DNA of 64,000 nucleotides from Candidatus Peribacteria bacterium (GCA_943354965.1 CALRDN010000001.1:101033-165032); one strand, 5' to 3'; shown: positions 40,442 through 51,247, counted from the stretch's first letter. The notes: a model not told the origin generated them from the sequence alone. Numbers and translations are program-made.

Positions 40442-41116
40442 CTATAATAGAATCCATTTTAATTTTAATCGTGTTGCCAATCGCAAGGAAGATGATTGAA
40501 AAAGTCTGTCCAAGCTTTCAAAATCAATTCCTCTCCTATTAACGCTTGTGTATTTATCATGTTGCAATTCGTGACCGTGAGCCCCCAGGTCTACGAGGTA
40601 TGGTATGCCATCCTCGTTTACTATCATATTTTCTTCTTTGCTCCAATCACTGGGCATGAAGTGATTTCTGGCATGAACATTTTGTATGAGTTTTTTTATA
40701 TGTCGTGCAAGTTCAATGGCTTCTTTTGGTTCCGCTGAAGCTATATAGTCATGAAGGTTTTTCCCATCAATATAATCAATGAGAAGTCCGATAATGGTTC
40801 CTTTTTCATCATGGAATACTTCTTTGTATTCAGGAATTCCTTCGATACCTTTCAAATCGTTAAGTCCTTTGAGGTCACTTTTTAGTCCTAATGGAATTTG
40901 TGTTACTCGGAGGGCGTAGTCTTTCCCGTCAAGATTTATACGGAAAACAAGCGTCTGCGTACCTTCTTTAGGTGGCTCATCATAGAAGCGAATTTTTGGA
41001 TTATGCATGATAATCGCCCGCAGGGCGCGCATGTTTGCCTCTGATAGGTGAAATTCTGGAATAATTTTTTCATCAGCGAGTGTTACCTTGGATTGTATTT
41101 GAAGAGCCTGGATCAT
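40442..41116 (-). CDS. Kinase-fold-like protein
   Basis: LDGKDYALRV, LIDYIDGKNLHDYI, NHFMPSDWSKEENMIVNEDGIPYLVDLGAHG resemble a kinase core, catalytic loop and DFG-like LVDLG. Confidence 0.55.
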   Translation of the reverse strand: MIQALQIQSKVTLADEKIIPEFHLSEANMRALRAIIMHNPKIRFYDEPPKEGTQTLVFRINLDGKDYALRVTQIPLGLKSDLKGLNDLKGIEGIPEYKEVFHDEKGTIIGLLIDYIDGKNLHDYIASAEPKEAIELARHIKKLIQNVHARNHFMPSDWSKEENMIVNEDGIPYLVDLGAHGHELQHDKYTSVNRRGIDFESLDRLFQSSSLRLATRLKLKWILL

Positions 41117-42489
41117 ATTTGTTTTTGAATTATGTCTCTCTCTGTCAGCATTTTACTCATAAGCGTTATGGCATTTAGTGTATTTTCTATACGTCTTTTT
41201 CTATTTAATAATCGCTTCGTTTCTTCTATATTGTGATCAGAATATTTATCTTTCCGATTGTCTAGTACTGTATTAATACCATAAAGACCTCTTTCTAAAA
41301 AAACTATTACACCATCACTTGTAAAATTATTACATTTATTCAGTAATTTTAGGAAATCCTTTGATGATCCTGAGGGTGACGCTTGGTTTTGCTCACTGTA
41401 TGTTGCAAGTAGCCGTCTCAGAATATCTTCACACTCTTTTAGAACTATATCTGCCCTGTCAAATTCATCATCTCCATCAATTATTTTTATTTTTTCAAGT
41501 TCCTTAAAAATTAATTTCCAATATGGATTCATCGTCAGCCTCTTAACTATTTTCCTTGCTTTTACTTCGAGCTCCATTTCTTCATTGGCTTGAATAAGCC
41601 GCACCACAGAAACATTAGAAAATGTATTAATAAACTCCTTAAAACTAATGTACATTCGCAAGCGCAATGTGTCGTGTGGATTAATAATTTCCATTTGTTG
41701 CTGCTCAAAGGAAACGTTTTTAATGGCAAAAGCATGTTGGTTCATGAAAAAACTCTCTGGATCCATATAGTATTTCCTTTCGCCATCTGATGATACTTTT
41801 GTATATGGCGTAACTCTATTTACCGGCGTATTTCCGACTACGATATATTCATTTGGCTTCTCTGAAACTTTTTTCAGCAGATCGATACTTTCTTGTCTAT
41901 CTCGTGGTTTTTCACTGAGTGTTTTTTCATTATAGGTGGCATATGAACACTCCTGTATGCAGATATCTCCGAGCAACATTTGTAGTGGTTCATGAGAAAA
42001 GCCTCCTTCCATAGCTCCAAATGTTTCATGAATTGCCTGTTGCTTATTTTGTCCCATCTGCTTCCTTTTTCTTCCAAAAGCACGCTCAAGAATCACATCA
42101 CCTTTTGCTCCAGAAATTGAAAGTTTGTGAATCATTTTTCCTTTTTTCTTATCCCACACCTCTTGTCCCCCAAGATCTTCTGGACGGATTTGTATTTTTT
42201 GATTTTCCGGATCTCCGAGAAAACAAACTTCCCATCCTTCATCGTTTTTTGTTATCGTTCTGCGAATAATTCGCTCAAATATTGGATTTTGTTTGAGCTG
42301 ATATAATGCGGCTACAAAATAGCAGTTACCGGTATTTCTTTGTTTGACTTCATGGTTGTCTATTTGACCAAGGCTCTTCTGGGGATAGAGCTCGTCAAAT
42401 ACATCTTCCGTTGGTGGCGGAGTGCTTGCGCGCGTTTCTCTTAAAATAAAATTCATCAAAGCACCTGCTCCTTTTCTGACATGCTTCAT
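41113..42489 (-). CDS. Calpain-like (family C2) cysteine protease
   Basis: QRNTGNCYFVAALYQL (Cys), MNQHAFAIKNV (His), EIINPHDT (Asn) in calpain order; overlaps the kinase-like gene by 4 bp. Confidence 0.6.
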   Translation of the reverse strand: MKHVRKGAGALMNFILRETRASTPPPTEDVFDELYPQKSLGQIDNHEVKQRNTGNCYFVAALYQLKQNPIFERIIRRTITKNDEGWEVCFLGDPENQKIQIRPEDLGGQEVWDKKKGKMIHKLSISGAKGDVILERAFGRKRKQMGQNKQQAIHETFGAMEGGFSHEPLQMLLGDICIQECSYATYNEKTLSEKPRDRQESIDLLKKVSEKPNEYIVVGNTPVNRVTPYTKVSSDGERKYYMDPESFFMNQHAFAIKNVSFEQQQMEIINPHDTLRLRMYISFKEFINTFSNVSVVRLIQANEEMELEVKARKIVKRLTMNPYWKLIFKELEKIKIIDGDDEFDRADIVLKECEDILRRLLATYSEQNQASPSGSSKDFLKLLNKCNNFTSDGVIVFLERGLYGINTVLDNRKDKYSDHNIEETKRLLNRKRRIENTLNAITLMSKMLTERDIIQKQI

Positions 42490-42653
42490 TATTCCGTATT
42501 CATCTTTACTGCCAGGCGCATCATCATTTTCAGGAAGTAAAGGTATAACAATTGGTAAGGGGGGGTTGATTATTTCCGCCTTTTGAAAAGTCGCTTTTCG
42601 CTCTTTGAATTTGAATATTATTCATTCCTCATTGTACCACTTTTTCGTTCTTT

Positions 42654-43943
42654 TTACAATTCAGCTTTATTGAGCCTCTTAAGCATGCTTTCTCCGGCAA
42701 GATAGCCGGTGGCCCACGAAGCTTGAAGGTTGAATCCACCGGTAAAGCCATCGATATCGAGTACTTCGCCTGCAAAATAGAGGTTTGGGCATATTTTTGA
42801 CTCCATGGTGTTGGTATCCACTTCCGGTAGTGGCACGCCACCAGCGGTTACGAACTCTTCACCAGGACTTCTGCCTGTTATGGTGAGTGGAAATGCGTGT
42901 ATGAGTTCGGCCGTTTCTTTCTTGAGTTCGGCGTTCATCTGTCCTGCATGTATTGAATTTGAAGGTAGTTTTTTTCTCTTCATGAGCTCTCTCGCCATTA
43001 CTTCGCATAGAGATTTTGGGAGGAGTATATCGAGGAAGTTTTTGAATTCTTTTTTCCCGTGCAGGTTGGCTTCTTTCTGTAGTTTTTCGAGAAGTTCTGC
43101 TTTTGTAAGATGAGGAAGGAAGTTAATGGTGAGGTGGTGTGGTTCTTTTGCGCTGAAATTTTCATAGGCAGCCATGCTGGAAATAGCAAAGATTGCCGGA
43201 CCGCTTATGCCGCGGTGCGTGAAGACGAGTGGGCCTTTTCGGGTGTAGGATTTTTTCTCACTATTTGAGTCGAGTGTTATTTCTGTCTGCGTGAAGGAAA
43301 CGCCAGCCAGGTCTTTTGGATAGTCTTCTTTTGTCATAAAAGAGCTAAGGGAGGGGGCAAGTTTGGTAATGGTATGACCGAGCGATTGTGCGAATGCATA
43401 GCCATCGCCGGTCGATCCAGTTTGTCGATAGGTATTACCGCCTGTGGCAATCAAGAGGTAGTCGGCAGTGATGGTTTCTTTCTTCGTAGTGATAATGAAT
43501 CCGGTTTTTTTGGTAATGTTTGTTACATTTGTTTTCAGGTGGAGGTGTATCGTAACGTTTGGATTTTGTGTAATGGTTTTTTCAAGAGCACTGACGATAT
43601 CTTTTCCGTTGTCGGATTTTGGAAAGACGCGAAGGTCTTCTTCTGTTTTGAGCGGTATGCCGTGTGACTCGAACCACTCCATGACTTTTGGTGGAGGAAG
43701 TTTATACATGGCGGACATCAGGAATTTGGCTCCTCGTGGGTAGTTTTGGAGGAGTTGCTTGATGTCGTGGATGCCGGTTGTGACGTTGCATCGTCCGCCA
43801 CCGCTAATAATTACCTTTGCTCCGAGGTGATCGTTTTTATCGAAGAGGTGAATGGTAATATTCTTGTCTTTTGCGGACTCGGCTAAGTGTGCGGCGGCCA
43901 TCAGGCCTGCTGCTCCTCCTCCTATAATTGCTATGGTTTTCAT
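42654..43943 (-). CDS. NAD(P)/FAD-dependent oxidoreductase, HI0933/YhiN family
   Basis: IAIIGGGAAGLMAAAHLAE...KVIISGGGRCNVT...FAGEVLDIDGFTGGFNLQASWATGYLAGE. Confidence 0.93.
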   Translation of the reverse strand: MKTIAIIGGGAAGLMAAAHLAESAKDKNITIHLFDKNDHLGAKVIISGGGRCNVTTGIHDIKQLLQNYPRGAKFLMSAMYKLPPPKVMEWFESHGIPLKTEEDLRVFPKSDNGKDIVSALEKTITQNPNVTIHLHLKTNVTNITKKTGFIITTKKETITADYLLIATGGNTYRQTGSTGDGYAFAQSLGHTITKLAPSLSSFMTKEDYPKDLAGVSFTQTEITLDSNSEKKSYTRKGPLVFTHRGISGPAIFAISSMAAYENFSAKEPHHLTINFLPHLTKAELLEKLQKEANLHGKKEFKNFLDILLPKSLCEVMARELMKRKKLPSNSIHAGQMNAELKKETAELIHAFPLTITGRSPGEEFVTAGGVPLPEVDTNTMESKICPNLYFAGEVLDIDGFTGGFNLQASWATGYLAGESMLKRLNKAEL

Positions 43944-45074
43944 CTACAGCAGTTTGGCTGAAAGCTGAGCAATATGCAACTCTTCGTTGGTTGGGATGAT
44001 GAATGTTTTGAACTTGTTGAGGTGGGCGAGTCTACTCAAAATGTCCTTGTGCGCATAGGTTGCGTTTTCTCCGATGCCTGCCGTGAAGACGAGGGCGTCG
44101 AGGCCGCGCAACACCGAAGTATACGCTGCAATCTGCTTCGCTGTCCGATCAATAAATATCATATATGCCAGTTGCGCGGCCGCATTCATTTTTGTCGCCT
44201 CGATATGAATTGTCCGCATATCGCTTGATAGTCCCCCAGAGACTCCTTTGAGTCCGGATTCTTTATTGAGAAGGTCTACCACTTTTTCTGCTGTTACTTT
44301 TAGTTTCTTCGCTAGATATGGAACCAATGCCGGATCAATAGATCCCGATCTTGTTCCCATGGGAATGCCTTCTAGCGGTGTGAATCCCATACTGGTATCC
44401 ACTGCTTTGCCTCCGAGCGATGCCGTGATACTGCATCCATTTCCTAGATGGCATGAGATAATTTTTACATTTTTTTGTTTGCTGAAAGAGAGTATTCCTT
44501 TCATTTTCTTCAGCGCCTGTTGCGTTACGTATTCGTGGCTAATCCCATGAAATCCGTATTTTCGTACGCCAAAATGTTTGTACCACTCAATAGGAACGGG
44601 ATAGAGATAGGTTTCTATCGGGAGATCTTTGTAATACTGCGTGTCGAAGACGGCAATCTGCGGAAGACCTTTGAACATTTTTTGCGCTGCCTGAATGCCT
44701 TCTATGTTCGGAGGATTATGGAGTGGTGCGAGGCTCGATAGTCTCACTATTTCTTTCAATACTTTTGGAGTAATGAGACATGGTTCCGTGTATTTTTCTC
44801 CACCATGTACGACGCGCTGGCCTATGCCAGTTATTTTTTCCTTTCCAAAAATCTTCTGACTGAATAGCATCTCCGTTGTAATTTTCATCGCCTCCGTAAT
44901 CGATTTTACTTTTGGATGGAGTGAAAGCGTTTTTTTGCCTACTTCCATGCGGAATTCACATTCTTTTTTTCCTATTCTGTCGACGATTGATTTGAATAGT
45001 GCCTTCCCACTCTTGGTGTCAACGAGTTGGCACTTGAGGCTTGATGATCCGGCATTGAAGACGAGAATGAGCAT
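43944..45074 (-). CDS. ackA: Acetate kinase
   Basis: LVFNAGSSSLKCQL; HLGNGCS; DTSMGFTPLEGIPMGTRSGSIDP; FTAGIGENA. Confidence 0.97.
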   Translation of the reverse strand: MLILVFNAGSSSLKCQLVDTKSGKALFKSIVDRIGKKECEFRMEVGKKTLSLHPKVKSITEAMKITTEMLFSQKIFGKEKITGIGQRVVHGGEKYTEPCLITPKVLKEIVRLSSLAPLHNPPNIEGIQAAQKMFKGLPQIAVFDTQYYKDLPIETYLYPVPIEWYKHFGVRKYGFHGISHEYVTQQALKKMKGILSFSKQKNVKIISCHLGNGCSITASLGGKAVDTSMGFTPLEGIPMGTRSGSIDPALVPYLAKKLKVTAEKVVDLLNKESGLKGVSGGLSSDMRTIHIEATKMNAAAQLAYMIFIDRTAKQIAAYTSVLRGLDALVFTAGIGENATYAHKDILSRLAHLNKFKTFIIPTNEELHIAQLSAKLL

Positions 45075-45094
45075 GTGATGAGGTGAGGGTTATA

Positions 45095-46108
45095 TTACTT
45101 CGTCGATCCATAGTCTATCGACATTGCTTCGCAGGCGGTGACGGCTGCGGTATATACGATATCCATCCACGAGCATCCTCGTGAAAGATCGTTTACGGGC
45201 TTGCGTAAGCCCTGCAATATGGGTCCAATAGCGTTGGCTTTTGCGAGACGTTCGCATAGTTTGTATCCGATATTGGCGCTGTTGAGATCCGGAAATATGA
45301 GTACGTTAGCATTTCCTTTTAGTGGCGAGTCCGGATACTTTTTCTTCGCTACTTCAGGAACGATAGCGGCGTCTAGCTGGATCTCTCCATCAATACATAA
45401 GTCGGGTCGGCGATCGCGGGTAATAGACACGGCTTCTCGGACATGATCGAGCGATGGATCTTTTGATGAGCCATGCGTAGAAAATGCGAGAAATGCTATG
45501 CGTGGTTCTATGCCGAATCTCTTGGCGGTTTCGGCGGTATCGATGGCCGTATCGGCTAATTCATGGGTGCCAGGTGTTACTTGCACCGAACAGTCGGCAA
45601 ATAGCATGAGCTTTTTTTTCATCACCATGAAAAATACTCCTGATACTTTATGAAATTTTTCTTTGGTTCCAATAATTTGAAAAATAGGCATCAAAAAATC
45701 ACTTGAGTGAGAATTTGCTCCTGATACCATTCCATCCACGTCATCAAAATGTGTCATCATACAGCCAAAATAATCCGGCATGCGAATCCATTTTGCGGCG
45801 TCTTCCAATGTCATTCCTTTTTCCTTTCTGAGTGAGAAAAGTTCTTGGGTGTATTTTTCTAATCGTTCTTTTGTCTCTGCTCCGTCAATATCGATAACCT
45901 CTATACGCTCCAGAGGAAGTTCTATTTTATTCTTTTTGGCTGTTTGATTTATTTTTTCTTTGTTTCCGATTAATATCGGTACGACGATTTTGTGCTCGTT
46001 CAGATAGGCGACCGCTTTTAGTGTTCGGGGATCATCGGTCTCGGCAAAAACAATCCTTTGTGGATGTTTCTGTGCTTGATCGACGATACGAGCGAGGAGG
46101 TTTTTCAT
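45095..46108 (-). CDS. pta: Phosphate acetyltransferase
   Basis: VFAETDDPRTLKAV...MVSGANSHSS...ANVLIFPDLNSANIGYKL...GPILQGLRKPVNDLSRG. Confidence 0.95.
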   Translation of the reverse strand: MKNLLARIVDQAQKHPQRIVFAETDDPRTLKAVAYLNEHKIVVPILIGNKEKINQTAKKNKIELPLERIEVIDIDGAETKERLEKYTQELFSLRKEKGMTLEDAAKWIRMPDYFGCMMTHFDDVDGMVSGANSHSSDFLMPIFQIIGTKEKFHKVSGVFFMVMKKKLMLFADCSVQVTPGTHELADTAIDTAETAKRFGIEPRIAFLAFSTHGSSKDPSLDHVREAVSITRDRRPDLCIDGEIQLDAAIVPEVAKKKYPDSPLKGNANVLIFPDLNSANIGYKLCERLAKANAIGPILQGLRKPVNDLSRGCSWMDIVYTAAVTACEAMSIDYGSTK

Positions 46109-46114
46109 AGGATT

Positions 46115-46861
46115 CTATTTCTTTTGTCGTGAATCGTTCTTAGGGTAACATTTTTTTACTGAAGATGTAAGACTTCTGAACTGCCACGGTATATCAAATT
46201 TGATTATCATCTCTATGGTGATTTTTAGGAACTCTTTGAGGGTGAGTGGCGTAGTGTGTATTTCAATTTTATTATGCAAAATAGCATCACGAATAGATGG
46301 CCAGTTTTTTTCCGCATCTACAAGCGTATATCCTTGGTCAAAATATTTTAATAGATGATTATCAGACGTTGCTATAAGTGGTTTGCGATGAAGTTTTGCC
46401 ACTTTTTCCGCGTTCTTGTTGAACTGATTTAGGCAATTCATGAAGAACCATGAATATTCAACGGCATCAAATAGATTAATATTTTGTAGTAGTTTCTCGT
46501 GTAGACAGAACCCCCGGGGAAAGTACGGATGCGGCGCAATTATGAGGCAGTCCGGATGTGCTTTTTTGTACTTCGAGAGATCGTAGAATGTAGATATTTT
46601 TTCTATATCCGGTGTGGCATTGATGATGAGTACATGCCTTCTTTCTATAGTTCTTTCTATGCCGGGAATAAGTAGTATTCCTAGTTTTTCCGCGTATGCG
46701 AAGATTTCTTCATTGAAAAAATAACCATCATGATGCGTGATAGACACCACATCATATCCTTTTGATGCGGCAAAATCGAGCATCTCTTTTGCCGTGTGTT
46801 TTGGCTTATCTAAGGGATCGTCCTTGGTATGGACGTGGAACTGAACTTTGAGGGGTTTCAT
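46115..46861 (-). CDS. PHP-domain protein
   Basis: KVQFHVHTKDDPLDKPK...SITHHDGYFF...IPGIERTIERRHVLIINA; start MKPLKVQFHVHT. Confidence 0.85.
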   Translation of the reverse strand: MKPLKVQFHVHTKDDPLDKPKHTAKEMLDFAASKGYDVVSITHHDGYFFNEEIFAYAEKLGILLIPGIERTIERRHVLIINATPDIEKISTFYDLSKYKKAHPDCLIIAPHPYFPRGFCLHEKLLQNINLFDAVEYSWFFMNCLNQFNKNAEKVAKLHRKPLIATSDNHLLKYFDQGYTLVDAEKNWPSIRDAILHNKIEIHTTPLTLKEFLKITIEMIIKFDIPWQFRSLTSSVKKCYPKNDSRQKK

Positions 46862-46871
46862 GAGATGGGGG

Positions 46872-47117
46872 CTAGTTTTTGAGCTCCTTCTGGAGATCTC
46901 CAACTGCGTTGACGACGTTTTCTATTTTTTGAATTTTTCGGTCGACACTATCTTTTGCTTCTATGAGATTTGTCTGTATCTTTTCCGCTTCCTTCTTTAC
47001 GTTGTTGGCGCTTTTGGTAAAATCTCCTGTGATCTGATCAATAATCGTGCAGCCTGAAAGTACAAGCAAGCTTGATGCAAACAGTGTAACGAATTTGATT
47101 GAGAGGGATGTATTCAC
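46872..47117 (-). CDS. Small lipoprotein with coiled-coil tail
   Basis: SIKFVTLFASSLLVLSGC lipobox; 81 aa. Confidence 0.75.
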   Translation of the reverse strand: MNTSLSIKFVTLFASSLLVLSGCTIIDQITGDFTKSANNVKKEAEKIQTNLIEAKDSVDRKIQKIENVVNAVGDLQKELKN

Positions 47118-47162
47118 GTTGTAATCATAGCACTGATTATTTCGCGAAGAAAGATTTTTAGA

Positions 47163-48746
47163 TTAGATCTTTACCTTTCCTAGTCGTTCGATGGTTTCTT
47201 GTTTTCCTAGTGCCCACATTACCTCGAATACACCTGGCGAGAACTGTTCGCCGGTAAGAATGGCTCGGAGAGGCCAGAAGATTTGACCGTTTTTGAGACC
47301 CGAGGAGGCGACCACGCCGACGAGGGTTATCTTGATGTTTTCTTCGGTCCAATTTTCTTCTGAGATCTCAGTGAGAGCTGAAATCGCTTCGGGAAGAATC
47401 TTTTTTACGATCTCAGCGTCCACTTTCATCTTCTCGCTGTAAACGATTTCCGGCTTGAACTCCGGACGTGTGAAGTAAAATCCTATGTCATCTTTTATGT
47501 TATCTTTTCTTGATTTTTCAATTTCTTCAGTCGTCATTATTCTATTTTCTATATTTTTTATAAATTCCTTTTCTCCCGGATGCGTGTAAACGATTCCTTG
47601 AATTTTTTCTTCTCTTGTCACTAGGCAGCGATAAAGGTAATTTAAATCACTTTTCCATTCAGTTGGTATATATTTGTCACAAATCGCTAATATTTCTTTT
47701 CCTCTATTCTCCGTCGTTCTTCCTACTATTGATAGTCTTTCTTCCATCTTTTTTTTAGCCCATTGCAAGTTATACCAGTCGAGCTTTTCCAAGTTAAATA
47801 TGGCGCCTGATTTGTGAACGCCTTCTAGCGAGAAGGCTTGAATGAGCTCATTCATTGCATATATCTCCTGTTCGCTTCCTTTTCCTGGATGCCAGCCGAG
47901 GAAAGCTATGAAGTTAATGATGGCTTCTTGCATATATCCTTTTTGAATATATTCCTCGACGGCTACATCACCCTGGCGTTTGGAGAGTTTCGTTTTGTCA
48001 GCATTGAGTAGGAGTGGGAGGTGGGCATATTGCGGTGGGGTCCATCCAAAGGCTTCATGGAGCCAAATATGTTTCGGGGTTGATGGTAACCACTCTTCGC
48101 CACGGATGACGTGAGTAATCTCCATGTCATGATCATCGACGACGTTCGCGAGATGGTAGGTAGGGAATCCATCTGACTTGATGAGAACTTGGTCGTCGAT
48201 TGTCTTGGAGTCGAAACGGACTTTTCCTCGAATCATATCTTCGACAATGAGCATGCCCTCTGGAATTTTTTGACGAATAACAAATGGCATACCGGAGGCT
48301 TTTTTTGCATCTATTTCTTCCTTGGAAAGAGAGAGACACTTGCGGTTGTACATAGGGGCTTCGTGTCGTGCTTCTTGCCTCTTGCGCATCTCGTCGAGCT
48401 CTTCTTGCGTGCAGAAGCAGGTATAGGCGTGGCCTTTTTCTATAAGTTCGTTGATGCCCTTTAGATAGAGTTCTGTTCTCTCTGATTGGACGTACGGTCC
48501 GTGAGGTCCGTTTATGTCCGGTCCCTCGTCCCATTCCAGTCCGAGCCATTTCAGGGATTTCATGAGACTCTCTCTTGCGCCTTCTACGAAACGTTTCTGA
48601 TCGGTATCTTCAATACGAAGCAGGAACTGACCACCTTGTTTTTTGGCGAAAAGGTAGGCATAAAGCGCTGTTCGGGCGCCTCCGACGTGGAGGTAGCCGG
48701 TAGGGGAGGGGGCGAAGCGGGTTCGAATGTTCATGTTCCTATTCAA
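47163..48746 (-). CDS. gltX: Glutamyl-tRNA synthetase
   Basis: RFAPSPTGYLHVGGARTALY; LSKRQGDVAVEEY (KMSKS-like). Confidence 0.96.
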   Translation of the reverse strand: MNRNMNIRTRFAPSPTGYLHVGGARTALYAYLFAKKQGGQFLLRIEDTDQKRFVEGARESLMKSLKWLGLEWDEGPDINGPHGPYVQSERTELYLKGINELIEKGHAYTCFCTQEELDEMRKRQEARHEAPMYNRKCLSLSKEEIDAKKASGMPFVIRQKIPEGMLIVEDMIRGKVRFDSKTIDDQVLIKSDGFPTYHLANVVDDHDMEITHVIRGEEWLPSTPKHIWLHEAFGWTPPQYAHLPLLLNADKTKLSKRQGDVAVEEYIQKGYMQEAIINFIAFLGWHPGKGSEQEIYAMNELIQAFSLEGVHKSGAIFNLEKLDWYNLQWAKKKMEERLSIVGRTTENRGKEILAICDKYIPTEWKSDLNYLYRCLVTREEKIQGIVYTHPGEKEFIKNIENRIMTTEEIEKSRKDNIKDDIGFYFTRPEFKPEIVYSEKMKVDAEIVKKILPEAISALTEISEENWTEENIKITLVGVVASSGLKNGQIFWPLRAILTGEQFSPGVFEVMWALGKQETIERLGKVKI

Positions 48747-48817
48747 GAGGAAATATAGGGATTTGGCAAGTCGAATGAGAGCTTGAGTAAGCCTACTTTT
48801 TCAATTATACTTCGCCC

Positions 48818-51247
48818 GTGGCTCGAAAACGAAAATCATCAGGCTTGGGTATTAGGGGACGGACGGGTCGCGAGAGACGCGGACGTACTACTCGAAGCAA
48901 AAAAGGACTAACTCCTCTTTCATTTGAGGTGAAGTCACATGTGGCGCGAGATATATCGGCGACCATGTACTTTTTGTTGGCCGCGGTAATGATTTTGAGC
49001 TTACAGGGAAACTTCGGTATCGTCGGTAGCGAATTTATCGGAATCTTTAGGCCGATACTTGGATATGGAATCTATGTTATTCCTTTGGTTTTTGCTTTTA
49101 TATCAGCCATGCTTTTCTTCTCAAAGGCTGTTCGATTTGGAGCGGCAAGGGTTGTTGGATTGATCACTATTATGGTTTCGTTCTTAAGTATCCTTCATTT
49201 ATCGGTAGATATTAATGAGCTCTATTCCGTGGCAAGTGCCGGAAAGTTTGGTGGATATGTTGGATTTGTATCGAACTTCCTCCTACGTGAAGCACTTCAA
49301 ATTGGGCATATTGGTGCCACTATCGTATTCGTAGCAACATTCATTATTGGAGCGATGCTCGCGTTTGAATTATCGCTACGCCAAATCGCCAGCTTTTTCC
49401 GATCTACTATTGCCCTGAAGAGAATCATGATAGAAACGGCTGACGAGGAAGAGGATAACGGCATGGATGGCGAGGAGCCGGAATTATTTATACGCAAGAA
49501 TCAGATGGAGGATGACGCGCTCGCTGAGCTCGCGCGCCAAGTTGTCAGTGGAGCTTATACCAAGAAAGATACCGCTCGTTCCCGTCGTGAAAAAGACGAG
49601 GAGGAGAATGAGGAGGAAGAGGAGCGATTGAAGACATTGAGCATTGAGATGAATCAGCACAGAGGAGAAGAAGATATAGTTTTGAAGGAGCTGAAGCCCG
49701 TAAAGGCAGATAAGAAAATTGAGATTAATCAGGAGACGGGGGAGGTTGTGGAAGAAGAGGAGGCGGTTAGTGATGAAGTAGAGGAAGAGTTTTTCTGGGA
49801 GTTTCCTTCGTTGGACTTGCTTAATCCTGCCGTGAAGACAGGCAAAATTGATGAAAATGTTTTGAGGGAGAAGGCTGAAAAAATAAAGAGCAAGTTCAAG
49901 CAGTTTGATATTGATGTTCAGATGAATGAGATAAATGTCGGACCGACCGTTGTTCAATATACGCTCAAGCCGCATGAGGGTGTGAAATTGTCGAAGATTA
50001 CGAATTTGAAGAATGATATCGCATTGGCTCTGGCCGCGAAGTCCATTCGTATTGAGGCGCCGATTCCAGGTAAGTCCTTGGTTGGTATCGAGATTCCAAA
50101 TGATAAGCGTACGGCGGTTCACCTCCGTGAAATCTTGGAAAGCCGTGAGTTTGGAGAGATTGATTCTAATTTGAGATTTCCGATCGGACGTGATGTTTCC
50201 GGTAGGCCGGTGGTGGGGGATTTGGCTTCTATGCCACATCTTTTAATCGCAGGTAGTACGGGTTCCGGTAAGTCCGTTGGAATGAATGCGTTGTTGATGT
50301 CGTTGATTTATCAGAATGGTCCGGAAGATTTGAAGTTGATTATGATTGATCCGAAGCGCGTCGAGTTGGATTTATATAATGGAATTCCTCATTTATTGAC
50401 TCCGGTTATTACCGAGCCGGAAAAGGCGGCTATCGCTTTGCGATGGACGGTGGCCGAGATGACACGACGATATAAGTTGTTGTCGTCTGCTCGTCAGAGA
50501 AATATTGCCGACTATATGGCTGCGATGGGTCCAGACGATGTTGGTGAGCGATTGCCAAAGATTGTCGTGGTGATTGATGAGTTGGCGGATCTCATGATGA
50601 CAGCGAAGAGCGAGGTGGAGGCATCGATTTGTAGAATTGCGCAGATGGCCCGTGCGGTCGGAATTCACTTGGTTATTGCGACACAACGTCCAAGCGTTGA
50701 TGTTATTACTGGTTTGATTAAGGCAAATATCCCTTCAAGAATTTCGTTTGCCGTTAGTTCTCAGATTGATTCCAGGACAATTTTGGATGCGATTGGAGCC
50801 GAGGACCTGTTGGGCCGAGGCGATATGTTGTACCTCCCTGGCGGCATGTCCAAGCCACTACGCGTACAGGGAATCTTCGTCTCTACCGAGGAGATTGAGC
50901 GCGTGACGAACCACGCCAAGGTAACGATGCCGCCACAATACGACGAAGGCATTACAAACCGCAAAATGGCCGACGAATCTGTCATGGGCGTTCCTGACTC
51001 TAAATATGCAACCGATGATGCCGACATGGATGATGATGCCATGGTCAAGGAAGCAATCAAGCTCGTTGTCGAGAGTCGAAAGGCTTCTGCCAGTCTTCTC
51101 CAGCGACGTCTAAAGGTAGGCTACGCTCGCGCCGCTCGCTTGCTCGATGTTATGGAGGAACGTGGTTATATTGGCCCTTCTCACGGCGCCAAGGCTCGAG
51201 AAATCTACGTCAACGACGTTCCGTCAGATGTTCCGGAAGAGCTCTAG
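48818..51247 (+). CDS. ftsK: DNA translocase FtsK/SpoIIIE
   Basis: N-terminal TMs; LIAGSTGSGKSVGMNALLMSL; IDELADLMM; C-terminal gamma domain. Confidence 0.96.
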   Translation: MARKRKSSGLGIRGRTGRERRGRTTRSKKGLTPLSFEVKSHVARDISATMYFLLAAVMILSLQGNFGIVGSEFIGIFRPILGYGIYVIPLVFAFISAMLFFSKAVRFGAARVVGLITIMVSFLSILHLSVDINELYSVASAGKFGGYVGFVSNFLLREALQIGHIGATIVFVATFIIGAMLAFELSLRQIASFFRSTIALKRIMIETADEEEDNGMDGEEPELFIRKNQMEDDALAELARQVVSGAYTKKDTARSRREKDEEENEEEEERLKTLSIEMNQHRGEEDIVLKELKPVKADKKIEINQETGEVVEEEEAVSDEVEEEFFWEFPSLDLLNPAVKTGKIDENVLREKAEKIKSKFKQFDIDVQMNEINVGPTVVQYTLKPHEGVKLSKITNLKNDIALALAAKSIRIEAPIPGKSLVGIEIPNDKRTAVHLREILESREFGEIDSNLRFPIGRDVSGRPVVGDLASMPHLLIAGSTGSGKSVGMNALLMSLIYQNGPEDLKLIMIDPKRVELDLYNGIPHLLTPVITEPEKAAIALRWTVAEMTRRYKLLSSARQRNIADYMAAMGPDDVGERLPKIVVVIDELADLMMTAKSEVEASICRIAQMARAVGIHLVIATQRPSVDVITGLIKANIPSRISFAVSSQIDSRTILDAIGAEDLLGRGDMLYLPGGMSKPLRVQGIFVSTEEIERVTNHAKVTMPPQYDEGITNRKMADESVMGVPDSKYATDDADMDDDAMVKEAIKLVVESRKASASLLQRRLKVGYARAARLLDVMEERGYIGPSHGAKAREIYVNDVPSDVPEEL

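Noticed and set aside
49484-50239. 251-aa minus-strand ORF
   Set aside because: Shadow of ftsK with shadow-frame composition.
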